From Leifsonia sp. ALI-44-B (GTDB lineage Bacteria > Actinomycetota > Actinomycetes > Actinomycetales > Microbacteriaceae), in the NCBI RefSeq assembly GCF_001984125.1, contig NZ_MTQL01000007.1, positions 620,001-684,000 of the forward strand: a stretch of 64,000 nucleotides of DNA, written 5' to 3'. Below the pieces are notes generated by a model. It saw only the letters and a program-made list of their open reading frames with translations, did no database searches and was not told the origin of the DNA. Each line of letters opens with the position of its first letter. Positions within the stretch are counted from its first letter, which is position 1. Shown in pieces: positions 46,968-56,110 of this stretch. The translations under genes and the position numbers were made by a program.

Positions 46968-47801
46968 CGCAGACCCGGCGAAGGTCTGCAAACCCGTGAC
47001 GCGCAGCAGCTCGAGCGCTTCGGCATCCCGGCTGCCGGGAACGGTCGTGTAGACGACGATGCGCAGGTCGCCGCCCGGCACCGCGAGCACGTCGCAGTCG
47101 ATCTCGATGGGCCCGACGGGCGTGCTCACGACCTTGCGGCTCGACCGATGTTCGGCGATGCGCGCCGACCCCCAGCGCCGCTCGAACTCGGGCGAGGTGG
47201 ACCTCAGACGTGCCACGAGCGCGGCCAGAGACGCGTCGCGCGGGTAGCGACCGACCGCGGCACGCAGGTCGGCCACGAGGTCGCTGGCGAATTCTTCCTC
47301 GTGGATGTCGTCGAACTCGACGCCGTCGTGCCCGTGCGTGAAGTGCCGCCACACGAGGTTGCGTTCGAGCGCCGACTCGGCCGAGGGGTCGCCGTTGACG
47401 GCCGCCCACAGCGGGTTCCACATGATGATGTCGTGGGCCGCGCTGAACACCGCAAGCGGCACGTCGCCGAGCCGGTCGACCAGGCGTTGCACCCCGGGCG
47501 TCACGTGGCGGGGCACGAGATCGCGCGAGGGCGGCGCGGCGCCCGCGACACGGTAGAGGTGGTCGCGCTCATCGGCGCTCAGGCGCAGGGCCAGGGCCAG
47601 GGCTCCCAATAGTTGTGGCGACGGATGCTGCGCCCGCCCCTGCTCGAGCCGCACGATGTAGTCGACGCTGACGCCGGCGAGCGCCGCCAGCTCTTCGCGC
47701 CGCAGCCCGGCCGCGCGTCGCCCCGAACCGGCCGGCAGCCCGACATCCGCGGGGCTGAGCCGTTCGCGCCAGGACCTCAGCACACTCGCGAACTCACTCA
47801 T
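46947..47801 (-). CDS. Xre-type regulator with MmyB-like ligand domain
   Basis: This 284-aa regulator has an N-terminal helix-turn-helix with the RRAAGLRREELAALAGVSVD motif, followed from about residue 105 by the MmyB-like domain (SAAHDIIMWNPLWAAVNGD ... RNLVWRHFT ... EFERRWGSARI). Such domains bind a hydrophobic ligand. It diverges from the SDR gene at 47903, a common arrangement in which the regulator controls the dehydrogenase. Confidence 0.9.
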   Translation of the reverse strand: MSEFASVLRSWRERLSPADVGLPAGSGRRAAGLRREELAALAGVSVDYIVRLEQGRAQHPSPQLLGALALALRLSADERDHLYRVAGAAPPSRDLVPRHVTPGVQRLVDRLGDVPLAVFSAAHDIIMWNPLWAAVNGDPSAESALERNLVWRHFTHGHDGVEFDDIHEEEFASDLVADLRAAVGRYPRDASLAALVARLRSTSPEFERRWGSARIAEHRSSRKVVSTPVGPIEIDCDVLAVPGGDLRIVVYTTVPGSRDAEALELLRVTGLQTFAGSASVVEVP

Positions 47802-47902
47802 GTGCCCATCATGCCCCGGTCGCGTGGCCGGTCGGTGGTATCAGCAGTCCTACCGTCGACCAAGGCCTGGGCGCCGGCGTGATCGGAGCGCAGGCTGTAA
47901 AC

Positions 47903-48583
47903 ATGACAACGACACTCATCACCGGGGCCAACAAGAGCCTCGGCCTCGAAACCGCCCGCCGCCTGATCGACGCGGGCCACACCGTCTATGCCGGCATGCG
48001 CGACCCCGCCAACGGTGACGCCGCCCGGGCTCTCGGCGCCCACATCGTGCAACTCGACGTCACCGACCAAGCCAGCGTGGATGCCGCCGTCGCCGCCCTG
48101 CCGAACCTCGACGTGCTGGTGAACAACGCCGGCATCCTGGGCTCCTCGTTCGGGGTCGACGACCTCGACGCCGATGCCATGCGCACCGTGCTCGAGACCA
48201 ATGTCGTCGGCATCGTGCGGGTGACGCAGGCAGCGCTTCCGCTCCTGCGTGCGTCCGAGCATCCGGTCATCGTGAATGTCGCCTCGGGCGTGGGCTGGCC
48301 GCGATTCCTGTCGACCGAGACGGCCGACGAGTTCCCGGTCAAGGCCGTGCCCTATGCCTCCTCGAAGGCCGCGGTCATCGCGCTGACGGTGCAGTATGCG
48401 AAGAATCTTCCCGACTTCCGCGTCAACGTGAGCGACCCGGGCTACACCGCCACGGACTTCAACGGCCACGGCGGCCACCAGACCGTCACCGAGGGCACCG
48501 ATGCGACGGTCGCCCTGGCCCTCATCGGCGCCGACGGCCCGACGGGCGAGTTCCACAGCCGCCACGGCCGCATCGACTACTAG
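47903..48583 (+). CDS. Short-chain dehydrogenase divergent to MmyB-type regulator
   Basis: This 226-aa SDR shows TGANKSLGLETAR, NNAG, the catalytic VASGVGW Ser region and YASSKAAV. The start ATG 47903 yields the typical MTTTLITGANKSLG. The length is short for the family but complete. The divergent MmyB-type regulator is the likely controller. Substrate unknown. Confidence 0.88.
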   Translation: MTTTLITGANKSLGLETARRLIDAGHTVYAGMRDPANGDAARALGAHIVQLDVTDQASVDAAVAALPNLDVLVNNAGILGSSFGVDDLDADAMRTVLETNVVGIVRVTQAALPLLRASEHPVIVNVASGVGWPRFLSTETADEFPVKAVPYASSKAAVIALTVQYAKNLPDFRVNVSDPGYTATDFNGHGGHQTVTEGTDATVALALIGADGPTGEFHSRHGRIDY

Positions 48584-48655
48584 TCGCTCAGGAGGTCTCA
48601 GCGCGGCGGCATGCCAGCCCCTTGACGCTGGTGCCCGGTCGCGCACACTTGAAGG

Positions 48656-49057
48656 ATGGCTCACAAACAACGCGCGGCGGCCTCCCCGGTGCCCGAAAGC
48701 AAGGTCTGCGCCTCGTGCGGCCGGGAGATGCAGTGGCGCTCGAAGTGGGCCGACAACTGGGATGCCGTTCGCTACTGCTCGGACGCGTGCCGACGCCGCG
48801 GCGTCACCGACGTCGACCGCCGCCTCGAAGAAACCATCATCGAACTCCTCGACAAACGTGCAGCCACCTCGACCATCTGCCCGTCGGATGCCGCGCGGGC
48901 CGTCGGCACGAAGGATGACTGGCGCGACCTCATGGAACCGGCCCGCCGCGCCGCGCGCCGCCTCGTCGACGCGGGCGTCGTCGACATCACGCAGGGCGGC
49001 TCGGTCGTCGACCCCTCCACGGCCCGCGGCCCCATCCGCATCCGCCGCCACCGCTGA
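48656..49057 (+). CDS. DUF2256 and DUF3253 domain protein
   Basis: This 133-aa protein combines DUF2256 (VCASCGREMQWRSKWADNWDAVRYCSDAC, four Cys likely binding zinc, residues 17-45) and DUF3253 (TIIELLDKRAATSTICPSDAARAVG ... ARRLVDAGVVDI), a winged-helix-like module. The fusion is seen in other bacteria; function unknown. It is monocistronic. Confidence 0.85.
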   Translation: MAHKQRAAASPVPESKVCASCGREMQWRSKWADNWDAVRYCSDACRRRGVTDVDRRLEETIIELLDKRAATSTICPSDAARAVGTKDDWRDLMEPARRAARRLVDAGVVDITQGGSVVDPSTARGPIRIRRHR

Positions 49058-49134
49058 CGTCACCCCCGCGAAAATGACCAACCCTCAGTTATCGTCAAGC
49101 CCCCCTTGCGGGCACCTGCCAGGGGGACTAGCGT

Positions 49135-49350
49135 ATGATGATGCCGAGACCGCAAAAGTACCGCGATGTCATCAAGTTCCTGCGATCTCAGGGCTGGGTT
49201 GTTCTGCGCCAGGGCAAAGGTTCACACGTCATCTGGGGTCAACCGGACGGTTCCAGCTGGTTGAGCATTCCAGCCCACGGTGAGATCAGTGCCGGCATCG
49301 TCAAGCAGCTCGTCCGCATTTTTCCGAATGCACCCGAAGGGTGGAGGTAG
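49135..49350 (+). CDS. hicA: HicA-like mRNA interferase toxin
   Basis: This 71-aa dsRBD-fold toxin of the HicA family has the catalytic His31 in QGKGSHVIWGQPDG and the C-terminal SAGIVKQL. It degrades mRNA when free. Start ATG 49135 (followed by two more ATGs) comes after AGGGGGA. The hicB gene begins 3 nt after its stop. Confidence 0.9.
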   Translation: MMMPRPQKYRDVIKFLRSQGWVVLRQGKGSHVIWGQPDGSSWLSIPAHGEISAGIVKQLVRIFPNAPEGWR

Positions 49351-49352
49351 AC

Positions 49353-49754
49353 ATGGCTCACTACGACGTGAACACATATCAAGATGGCAAGTGGTGGACG
49401 TTCGAGATCCCCGAACTCACGTCTCCCGCACCCCACGGGGGCGAACCGATCGTCGCGATGGGACAGGCGCGCCATCTGTCTCAAGTCGAGCGAGAGGCGA
49501 GAGAGCTGGCGGATGTGTGGACCGAAACCGAAGGATCGACGGTTTCGGTGCGCGTAAAACTAGCGCCGCACATCGCGGCCTGGGTGGAGCAGGCCCGTGG
49601 GCGCGAGACTGAAGGCCGAGCAGCGCTCGAGGAAGCCGCGACCCTGCGCCGTGAAGCTGCGAACGCGCTTCTTGCGAGTGGCATCACGCAGGCCGATGCA
49701 GCAGTCGCGCTCGGCGTGTCGCGCCAGCGTGTGCAACAACTCGTCAGCCACTGA
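49353..49754 (+). CDS. hicB: HicB-like antitoxin with C-terminal helix-turn-helix
   Basis: This 133-aa protein has an N-terminal partial RNase H-like HicB region (YQDGKWWTFEIPELTS ... REARELADVW) and a C-terminal DNA-binding helix-turn-helix (GITQADAAVALGVSRQRVQQLV). It would neutralise HicA and repress the operon. The start ATG 49353 has GGAGG. The order toxin-antitoxin is normal for hicAB. Confidence 0.88.
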   Translation: MAHYDVNTYQDGKWWTFEIPELTSPAPHGGEPIVAMGQARHLSQVEREARELADVWTETEGSTVSVRVKLAPHIAAWVEQARGRETEGRAALEEAATLRREAANALLASGITQADAAVALGVSRQRVQQLVSH

Positions 49755-49832
49755 CCCCGCCGCTCGGCTCGGCTGCCGACCAGAGAGTAGCGTCGGGCCG
49801 ACGGAACCCGTCGACTGCAGATGGAGGACCAC

Positions 49833-50234
49833 GTGACACCGAGTGAAGAGATCGACGCGCTCATCGCGAAGCATCCCGACTGGCGGGGCGAGGTGCTCGC
49901 CCAGGCGCGGAAGGCGATCCTCGAGGTCGACCCCGACATCGTCGAAGAGTGGAAGTGGATGGGCGCTCCCGTCTGGGAGATCGACGGCATCCTCGTGGTC
50001 GGCAACATCTTCAAGACCAAGGTGAAACTCGGCTTCATGTACGGCGCCTCGTTGGACGACCCCGATGGGCTGTTCAACGGCGAGCTAGGCGGCAATCAGC
50101 GCCGCTCCTACGAACTCGCGGCCGGCGACACGCTCGACGTGCCCGGATTGCAGGGCCTCGTTCGCCGCGCCATCGAGTTCAACCGCGCCAAGCGCGCGGC
50201 CAAACCCGTCCGAGCGACGAAGGCTCCGCAGTAG
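49833..50234 (+). CDS. DUF1801 domain protein
   Basis: This 133-aa protein has the DUF1801 pattern: WRGEVLAQARKAILEVDPDIVEEWKWMGAPVWE and VKLGFMYGASLDDPDGLFNG. The family is a small fold near YdhG/YjhX-like proteins with unknown biochemical role. Its start GTG 49833 is preceded by ATGGAGG, making the ATG 49821 part of the ribosome site. It is separate from hicAB by 78 nt. Confidence 0.82.
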   Translation: MTPSEEIDALIAKHPDWRGEVLAQARKAILEVDPDIVEEWKWMGAPVWEIDGILVVGNIFKTKVKLGFMYGASLDDPDGLFNGELGGNQRRSYELAAGDTLDVPGLQGLVRRAIEFNRAKRAAKPVRATKAPQ

Positions 50235-50268
50235 CGAACAGCCCTGTCAGCAGCGCGCCGACCCGACC

Positions 50269-51024
50269 TCAGACCTGGTCGAGCTCGATGGCCGGGTCGT
50301 GCTGTTGCGTCGCAACCACCGTCAGGGTCATACGTGCGGGCACGCATTCGATGCGCGAGGTGTGAACGACCCCGCCGTCGACGTCGGTGACCAGCTTGTT
50401 GATGGCGATGATGGGGTCGTTTTCGGGGCGTTCGAGCCATTGCGCGCTGCGCGGGCTCGTGTAGCCGACACCGATTTCGCGCTGCACGGTGGCGAACTTG
50501 GCTCCGTAGCGCTCGCGCAACACCTGATACGTGGAGGTCGCGTCGTCGATGAGGGTGTCGAAGTCGGGGTAGCGCTCGAGCGAGTAGTAGGCCTCGTCGG
50601 TGGCGATGGGCAGCCCCTCGAGGCTGAACGCGCGGATGAGGTGGAAGACGGGCGCACCGGCGTCAATTCCGAGCGAGGACGCAACCCGTTCGCTCGCTTC
50701 GGCCCGTTCGGCGAGCAGGATGGTGCGCGTCGAGTTGCGCCCCTCGCCGAGGAACTGGTCCGAGAATCCGCCGACCGCCATGGTCGCCATGGTCGCCTGC
50801 CGCGGCGTGACGAACGTGCCCCGGCCCTGTTTGCGCTGCACCAGGCCGGCGGTTTCGAGCTCGGAAACCGCGCGACGAACCGTGATGCGGCTGACCCCGA
50901 AACGCTCACCCAATTCGGATTCGACGGGCAGGCGGCCGGTCTCCTCGTACTCCCCCGATTCGATCTCGTGGGTGAGGATGTTCCGGATCTGCTCGTGCAG
51001 CGGGATGGATGGCCGGTCGAGCAT
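50269..51024 (-). CDS. GntR/UTRA regulator of fructosamine operon (FrlR-like)
   Basis: This 251-aa protein has an N-terminal GntR winged helix (LHEQIRNILTHEIESGEYEETGRLPVESEL ... VSRITVRRAVSELETAGLV) and a C-terminal UTRA domain (VFHLIRAFSLEGLPIATDEAYY ... DGGVVHTSRIECVPARM). It is last in the six-gene operon with a FrlD-like kinase 16 nt upstream. By analogy to FrlR it would repress the operon until an Amadori phosphate is present. Confidence 0.88.
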   Translation of the reverse strand: MLDRPSIPLHEQIRNILTHEIESGEYEETGRLPVESELGERFGVSRITVRRAVSELETAGLVQRKQGRGTFVTPRQATMATMAVGGFSDQFLGEGRNSTRTILLAERAEASERVASSLGIDAGAPVFHLIRAFSLEGLPIATDEAYYSLERYPDFDTLIDDATSTYQVLRERYGAKFATVQREIGVGYTSPRSAQWLERPENDPIIAINKLVTDVDGGVVHTSRIECVPARMTLTVVATQQHDPAIELDQV

Positions 51025-51039
51025 CGCGTTCCTCTCCCC

Positions 51040-51948
51040 CTACACAGACTCGTAGGTGCGCGTCATCTGGCGCCGCGCGTCCGCGCCCGCTTCAACAGGG
51101 TAACCAAATGCGCCCCTCCGCGTGCAGGCGAGCGCGCCACTCGTCGCCGCCACGTGCAAACACTCGTCGAGTTCGGCGCCGGATGACCGCGCCGCGATGA
51201 AACCGGTGATGAACCCGTCGCCGGCCCCCAACGTGTCGACCACGTGTGTCTGCTGGATCCCGATCGTGGTCACCCCCGAGCGGTCGAAAGCCTTGGCGCC
51301 CCGCGAACCCTGTGTGAGGACCACGCGGTCCATTCCCGCATCGACGGCGAAGCGGCCGAGGGCGTCGACGTCGGCATCCGACAAGCCCTCGCCCGACAAG
51401 AAGCCCACCGAGACGTGCGCGGCGACCTGTTCGATGCTCGCGGCATCCCGCACCGTCGAGAAGTCGAAGGAGACCTCGCTGTTCTCGGCAATGGCGGCGA
51501 GATCGGCGGTGAGCGACGAGTAGGCCGAGGTGTGCACGACGCCGAAGCCGGCCAGATAGTCGAGGTCGAAAGGCGTCATGCGCAACCGCAGCTCGGCCTG
51601 CACCCCACCCCAGTTGGAGCCCACGAAACGGCGGTCGCCGTCGGCGTCGACACGCACGAATGCCATCCCGTTCTGGCCGATCGCGGTGCGGCTGCGCGAG
51701 TGATCCACGCCCACGTCGTCGAGGGTGGAGCGCAGGTGGTCGGCGAAACGGTCCGTGCCGAAGATGCCCACGAAACCGCTGTGGGCACCGAAGAACAGCG
51801 TCGAATACACGGCGATGTTCAGCGCGTTGCCGCCTGGAAAAGCGAGTTCCTCGTCGACGTAGCAGTCGAGCACGTTGTCGCCCACCCCGACGACGCTCGG
51901 CGCGGGCACGGTGTTCAGCTGCTCCTGCAGCTCTTCGGCGGTCTTCAC
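51040..51948 (-). CDS. frlD: PfkB-type kinase, fructoselysine 6-kinase-like
   Basis: This 302-aa ribokinase-family enzyme has GVGDNVLDCYVDEELAFPGGNALNIAVYS, the FrlD-like N-terminal pattern, and the catalytic DTLGAGDGFITGF (Asp base). It would phosphorylate fructosamine on the sugar 6-OH. It begins 5 nt downstream of the permease gene, within the same operon as a FrlB-like deglycase. The exact substrate (fructoselysine, glucoselysine or psicosyl compounds) cannot be told. Confidence 0.85.
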   Translation of the reverse strand: MKTAEELQEQLNTVPAPSVVGVGDNVLDCYVDEELAFPGGNALNIAVYSTLFFGAHSGFVGIFGTDRFADHLRSTLDDVGVDHSRSRTAIGQNGMAFVRVDADGDRRFVGSNWGGVQAELRLRMTPFDLDYLAGFGVVHTSAYSSLTADLAAIAENSEVSFDFSTVRDAASIEQVAAHVSVGFLSGEGLSDADVDALGRFAVDAGMDRVVLTQGSRGAKAFDRSGVTTIGIQQTHVVDTLGAGDGFITGFIAARSSGAELDECLHVAATSGALACTRRGAFGYPVEAGADARRQMTRTYESV

Positions 51949-51952
51949 GGTT

Positions 51953-52810
51953 CTACCCTTTCCAGCTTCCGGCCGTGATGCCGGCCACGAAATACCGCTG
52001 CAAGAAGATGAACAGCACGATGATCGGCAGCGCGGCGATCACGAGCCCGGCGATGAGCACACCCCAGTCTGTCGACAAGGCGTCGCGGAACGACATCAGC
52101 CCCGCGGGGATGGTGCGCAACTCGTCGGAGTCGACATAGACGATCGCGAAGAGGAACTCGTTCCAGGCGAAATACGCGGTCAGCACGCCGGCGGTCATGA
52201 GCACCGATTTGCTGATCGGCAGGTAGACGTTGCGCAGCACCTGGAGCGACGAGCATCCGTCGATGATGGCCGCATCGACGAGTTCCTTCGGCACACCGAT
52301 GAAGACCGAGCGGATGAGGATGATGGCCATGGGCAGCCGGAACGCGATGTAGGGCAAGATCATGGCCCACAACGTGTTCAGCAGGCCGAGCGTGTCGAGC
52401 AGGCGGTACAGCGGAATGAGGCTCACTTGCGGGGCGACCACGAGGCCGCCGATCGCGAGCACCAACACGATGCTCGACAGCCGGTTCGAGATGCGCGTCA
52501 TGCCGTAGGCGCACAGGGCGGCGATGAGCACCGTGCCGACCGTCGACACGATGGTGACGATGACCGAGTTCACGAAGTAGTCCGAGATGCCGCGGTCCCA
52601 GGCGTTCACGTAGTTCGACACCAGCCAGGTGGTGGGCGGGGCCCACGGGCTCTGGCGGATGTCGGCCGACGTCTTGAACGACGACATGACCATCCACACG
52701 AGCGGCACCGCCACCACGACGGCGTAGACGGCGAGAACGAGATAGACGGGGGTCTGGCGCAGGTGGTCGGCGGTTCTCATGCGCCCGCCCACGATGGTGC
52801 TTGTCGTCAT
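51953..52810 (-). CDS. ABC sugar permease, MalG type
   Basis: This 285-aa membrane subunit has six hydrophobic segments and the EAA loop VPKELVDAAIIDGCSSLQVL, as in MalG-like carbohydrate permeases. It lies 1 nt from the partner permease and 4 nt before the kinase. It would form the channel for the fructosamine-type substrate. Confidence 0.9.
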   Translation of the reverse strand: MTTSTIVGGRMRTADHLRQTPVYLVLAVYAVVVAVPLVWMVMSSFKTSADIRQSPWAPPTTWLVSNYVNAWDRGISDYFVNSVIVTIVSTVGTVLIAALCAYGMTRISNRLSSIVLVLAIGGLVVAPQVSLIPLYRLLDTLGLLNTLWAMILPYIAFRLPMAIILIRSVFIGVPKELVDAAIIDGCSSLQVLRNVYLPISKSVLMTAGVLTAYFAWNEFLFAIVYVDSDELRTIPAGLMSFRDALSTDWGVLIAGLVIAALPIIVLFIFLQRYFVAGITAGSWKG

Positions 52811-52811
52811 G

Positions 52812-53690
52812 TCAGTCTTCCTTTCCGGTGCGCAAGACGACCATCTGGATGATCGACACGACGAGTGTGATGACGAAGATGAGGCTGGCTATCGAGGATG
52901 CATAACCCATCTGCCCCTGGAAGAAGCCCTGGTTGTACATGTAGGTGGCCAGCACCTGCGTCGAGTTTCCGGGCCCGCCGCCCGTCATGATGTAGGGCTC
53001 GTTGAAGACCGTGAATGCGCCCGACACCGTGAGGATCATGGCGACGAAGATCATCTCGCGGCTCTGCGGCACCGTGATGGCGAAGAACTGTCGAATGCGG
53101 CCGGCACCGTCGAGCGAGGCGGCCTCATAGAGTTCGGTGGGGATCTGTTGCAGCGAGACCACGTAGAGCATGGTGACGTAGCCGATGCTCTGCCACTGGG
53201 ACACGGCTATGACCGAACCCATGGCGGTCGCGGCATCCCCCAACCAGGCGTGGCCCTCGACGCCGAAGAAGCCGAGCACCGAATTGAGCAGGCCGTTGCG
53301 GGCGTCGTAGATGAAGGTGAAGAGCAGCGCGATGACGGTCATCGAGATGACGGCCGGCACGAAGTACACGCTGCGCAGGAAACCACCCATGCGCGGCCCG
53401 AGCAGATGCGTGAGCCAGGCCGCGACGACGAGGCCACCGCCGACCTGCAAGACGATCGACACGACGGCGTAGAAGAGGTTGTTGCCGAGCGCCGTGGCGA
53501 TGATGGGGTCGCGGAAGAGGCGCAGGTAGTTGTCGAGACCGACGAACTCCATGGTGCTGCCGGCCGCGTTGAAGCGGAAGAAGCCGAACGAGACGTTGGC
53601 GACGAGGGGGTAGTAGACGAAGAGCCCGATGAGCGCGAGGGCGGGAAGCAGATAGATCGCGTTGACGAGACGCCGAGACGTTGAGCGCAT
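52812..53690 (-). CDS. ABC sugar permease, MalF type
   Basis: This 292-aa MalF-like subunit has about six hydrophobic segments and the EAA loop IPTELYEAASLDGAGRIRQF. The start ATG 53690 gives MRSTSRRLVNAIYLLPAL and follows GAGG. It pairs with the next permease gene. Confidence 0.9.
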   Translation of the reverse strand: MRSTSRRLVNAIYLLPALALIGLFVYYPLVANVSFGFFRFNAAGSTMEFVGLDNYLRLFRDPIIATALGNNLFYAVVSIVLQVGGGLVVAAWLTHLLGPRMGGFLRSVYFVPAVISMTVIALLFTFIYDARNGLLNSVLGFFGVEGHAWLGDAATAMGSVIAVSQWQSIGYVTMLYVVSLQQIPTELYEAASLDGAGRIRQFFAITVPQSREMIFVAMILTVSGAFTVFNEPYIMTGGGPGNSTQVLATYMYNQGFFQGQMGYASSIASLIFVITLVVSIIQMVVLRTGKED

Positions 53691-53758
53691 GTGAACCTCG
53701 AGAGAGAAGGTCCCGGCGGGCCTGCACAGTGGCCCGCCGGGAGTAGGTGGCGTCCGGG

Positions 53759-55039
53759 CTAGGAGGCGTCGCGCACGAGAGCCGCAGCCTCTTGCACGGC
53801 CTTCATGACGTCCTTCGCCGATTTCTGGCCGCCCAGCATGAGCTGCGTTTCGCTCAGATAGGCCTGCACGATCTGAGCGTCGTAGGCGTTGTCGAGCCAT
53901 GGGGTCATGGCCGACGCGTCGACGATGTCGGTGGCGATCGACTTCAGGATGTCGGGGGCGTCCGACTCCTCGACCGCTCCGACGACGGCGCTCAACTCAC
54001 CGGTCTTCTCCGTGTAGGCGATGCCGTTCTCCTTGTTCAACATGAAGTCGAGGAACCGCAGCGCTTCTTTCGGGTGTTTGGTGTTCTTCGACACGACGAA
54101 CCCTTCGGGTGCGCCCGTCAGCTGCGCCGGGTCGCCCTTGCCGTCTTCGACCTCGGGGAAGTTGAACGTGCCGTAGTCGAAGGCGACGTCGGTGAGGTAG
54201 TTGACCTCGGAGCCCTGCAGATACATGACGGCGGCCTCACCTGCGGCCCACGACGCTCGCGCGTCTTCGTGGCCGACGGCGTTGGGGTCGGGGTTCATGT
54301 ATTCGCTGAGCTCGGCGAAGTCGTCCAACGCCCCGACGTAGCCGGGGTCCGTGAACTTTCCCTTGGCCGGATCCTGGTCGGCGGCGAGCACCTTCGGATC
54401 GAGGACGCGCTGGTTGAGCGTGCCGACGTAGTGCGCGATCGTCCACGGCTCCTTCGACGCGTATTCGAGCGGCGTGATGCCCGCATCCTTCAACGACTTC
54501 AGCACGTCGAGCAGCTCGGCGTAGGTCGTCGGCACCTCGAGTCCCTGCTCGGCGAAGATGTCCTTGTTGTAGAAGAACAGCTTGGCGTGCATGCCGACGG
54601 GCAGGCCGTACTGCGCACCATCCACCTGGAAGGGTTTCAGCTGCGACTCGTAATAGCGGTCGCGGATGTCGGGGTTCTCGGTCAGCCAGTCGGTGAGGTC
54701 CATCACACTGCCTGAATCGACGAGGTCTTCGACGAATGTGCCACTCCACGAGAACATGACGTCGGGGGCGTTCGACGAACCGGCGACCACCTTCACCTTG
54801 TCTTTGTAGGAGTCGTTGAGCACGCTCTCGACGTTGACCTTGATGTCGGGGTTCTCGGCTTCGAACTCCTCGACGAGCTCCGAGAAGTAGGTGTTCTTCG
54901 GTTCGTTCGGCCACCGGTGGAAGAAATCGATCTCGACCACGTCGCTGTTGCCGGCTGACGAGCTGCCGCAGGCGGCGAGGGGCACGACGAGCGCTGCGGC
55001 CGCGATGGCGACGAGAGCCCGACGGAAGGTTTTTCGCAT
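53759..55039 (-). CDS. ABC sugar-binding lipoprotein of fructosamine operon
   Basis: This 426-aa extracellular solute-binding protein has a lipoprotein signal peptide with PLAACGSS (Cys24) and family 1 landmarks (ELVEEFEAENPDIKVNVES, GLPVGMHAKLFFYNKDIF, GAPEGFVVSKNTKHPKEALRFLDFM). It sits between the FrlB-like deglycase and the permeases. No ATP-binding gene is present, so a shared MsmK/MalK-type ATPase from elsewhere must energise it. Confidence 0.92.
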   Translation of the reverse strand: MRKTFRRALVAIAAAALVVPLAACGSSSAGNSDVVEIDFFHRWPNEPKNTYFSELVEEFEAENPDIKVNVESVLNDSYKDKVKVVAGSSNAPDVMFSWSGTFVEDLVDSGSVMDLTDWLTENPDIRDRYYESQLKPFQVDGAQYGLPVGMHAKLFFYNKDIFAEQGLEVPTTYAELLDVLKSLKDAGITPLEYASKEPWTIAHYVGTLNQRVLDPKVLAADQDPAKGKFTDPGYVGALDDFAELSEYMNPDPNAVGHEDARASWAAGEAAVMYLQGSEVNYLTDVAFDYGTFNFPEVEDGKGDPAQLTGAPEGFVVSKNTKHPKEALRFLDFMLNKENGIAYTEKTGELSAVVGAVEESDAPDILKSIATDIVDASAMTPWLDNAYDAQIVQAYLSETQLMLGGQKSAKDVMKAVQEAAALVRDAS

Positions 55040-55062
55040 GATGAACTCCAGGGTGGTTTCTG

Positions 55063-56067
55063 TTAGTACTCCATGCGCCACATGTAGCGGCGCACGCTGA
55101 GCGGGTGGCCTCGGTGGTCGGCGAGCGCGTCGGCGTAGGCGCGCAGTGCCGGTCCGAAGAGGAGGTGCGAGACGATGCCGCGCACGGATTCGTCGACGCT
55201 GTCGAGGCCGAAGGTGTTGGCGTCGATCACGAGCGTGCGGTCGGAGTGCTGCGTGACGAAGTCGACGGCGCGCTGTTCGATGGCGCGTGTCTCGTCGAGC
55301 CCGACGAGGGCGATGAACGGAACGTCGCGGTCGGTCACCTCGAAGGGGCCGTGGAAGTACTCGCCGGCGTGGATGGCCTGGGAGTGGATCCACTGCATCT
55401 CCTGCAGCAGGCAGATCGCGAACGAGTAGGCGGTGCCGTAGTTGGAGCCGGCCGCCATCGTGTAGATGAGCTTCTCGTTCTTGTACTGCGCGCCGTAGGC
55501 GTCGGCGGGCGCCGTGTGGGCGTGACGCACGTCGCCGACGAGCGTGGGCAGCTGCGCGACGGCGTCGTCGATGGATGCCGAGAGCGTCGTCCCTTCACGG
55601 TCGTCGAGCAGTCCGGCGACAAGTCGCAGCAACAGCGCGGGCGCCACGTAGCTCTCGCTCTTCTCGGGGCCGTGCTGATAGCCGATGACGTATTCGGAGG
55701 CCTGCGCGAGCGGCGACTCCAGTTCGTGGGTGAAGGCGACCGTGAGGGCGCCGAGCGAGCGGGCGTGTTCGGCGGCGGCGACCGTCTCGGGCGTGTTGCC
55801 CGAGTGCGAGCAGAGGATGACGACGGTGTTCTCGCCGACGAGCTTCGACGAGCGGGCCGTGAATTCGGCCGCGTTGAACGCGTGCGTTTCGAGCGTCGTG
55901 GCGGTCGTCGAGAGGAAGTACTCGTTGGGCATCATCACGGCGTATGAGCCGCCGCAGGCGGTCAGGACCACGTTGGTGACGGTGGTGCGCTCAGCGATGG
56001 CGGCGCGGGCAGCGGCGAGCTGCTCCTCGATGACGGTCGTTTCGGTGGACAGGGCAAGGGTGGACAA
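55063..56067 (-). CDS. frlB: SIS-domain deglycase, FrlB-like
   Basis: This 334-aa tandem SIS-domain enzyme shows VVLTACGGSYAVMMPNEYF, LCSHSGNTPETVAAAEHARSLGALTVAFTHELESPLAQASEYVIGYQ and HAGEYFHGPFEVTDRDVPFIALVG, and ends in RYMWRMEY, comparable to RRYYGGLVEY in E. coli FrlB. It would split fructosamine 6-phosphate into glucose 6-phosphate and amine. The TTG at 56067 is preferred because GGAAGGA precedes it; a GTG at 56085 has no ribosome site. First gene of the six-gene operon. Confidence 0.85.
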   Translation of the reverse strand: MSTLALSTETTVIEEQLAAARAAIAERTTVTNVVLTACGGSYAVMMPNEYFLSTTATTLETHAFNAAEFTARSSKLVGENTVVILCSHSGNTPETVAAAEHARSLGALTVAFTHELESPLAQASEYVIGYQHGPEKSESYVAPALLLRLVAGLLDDREGTTLSASIDDAVAQLPTLVGDVRHAHTAPADAYGAQYKNEKLIYTMAAGSNYGTAYSFAICLLQEMQWIHSQAIHAGEYFHGPFEVTDRDVPFIALVGLDETRAIEQRAVDFVTQHSDRTLVIDANTFGLDSVDESVRGIVSHLLFGPALRAYADALADHRGHPLSVRRYMWRMEY

Positions 56068-56110
56068 GGAGATCCTTCCGATCACGGATGTATTGCTTGG
56101 TCATGTTGCA

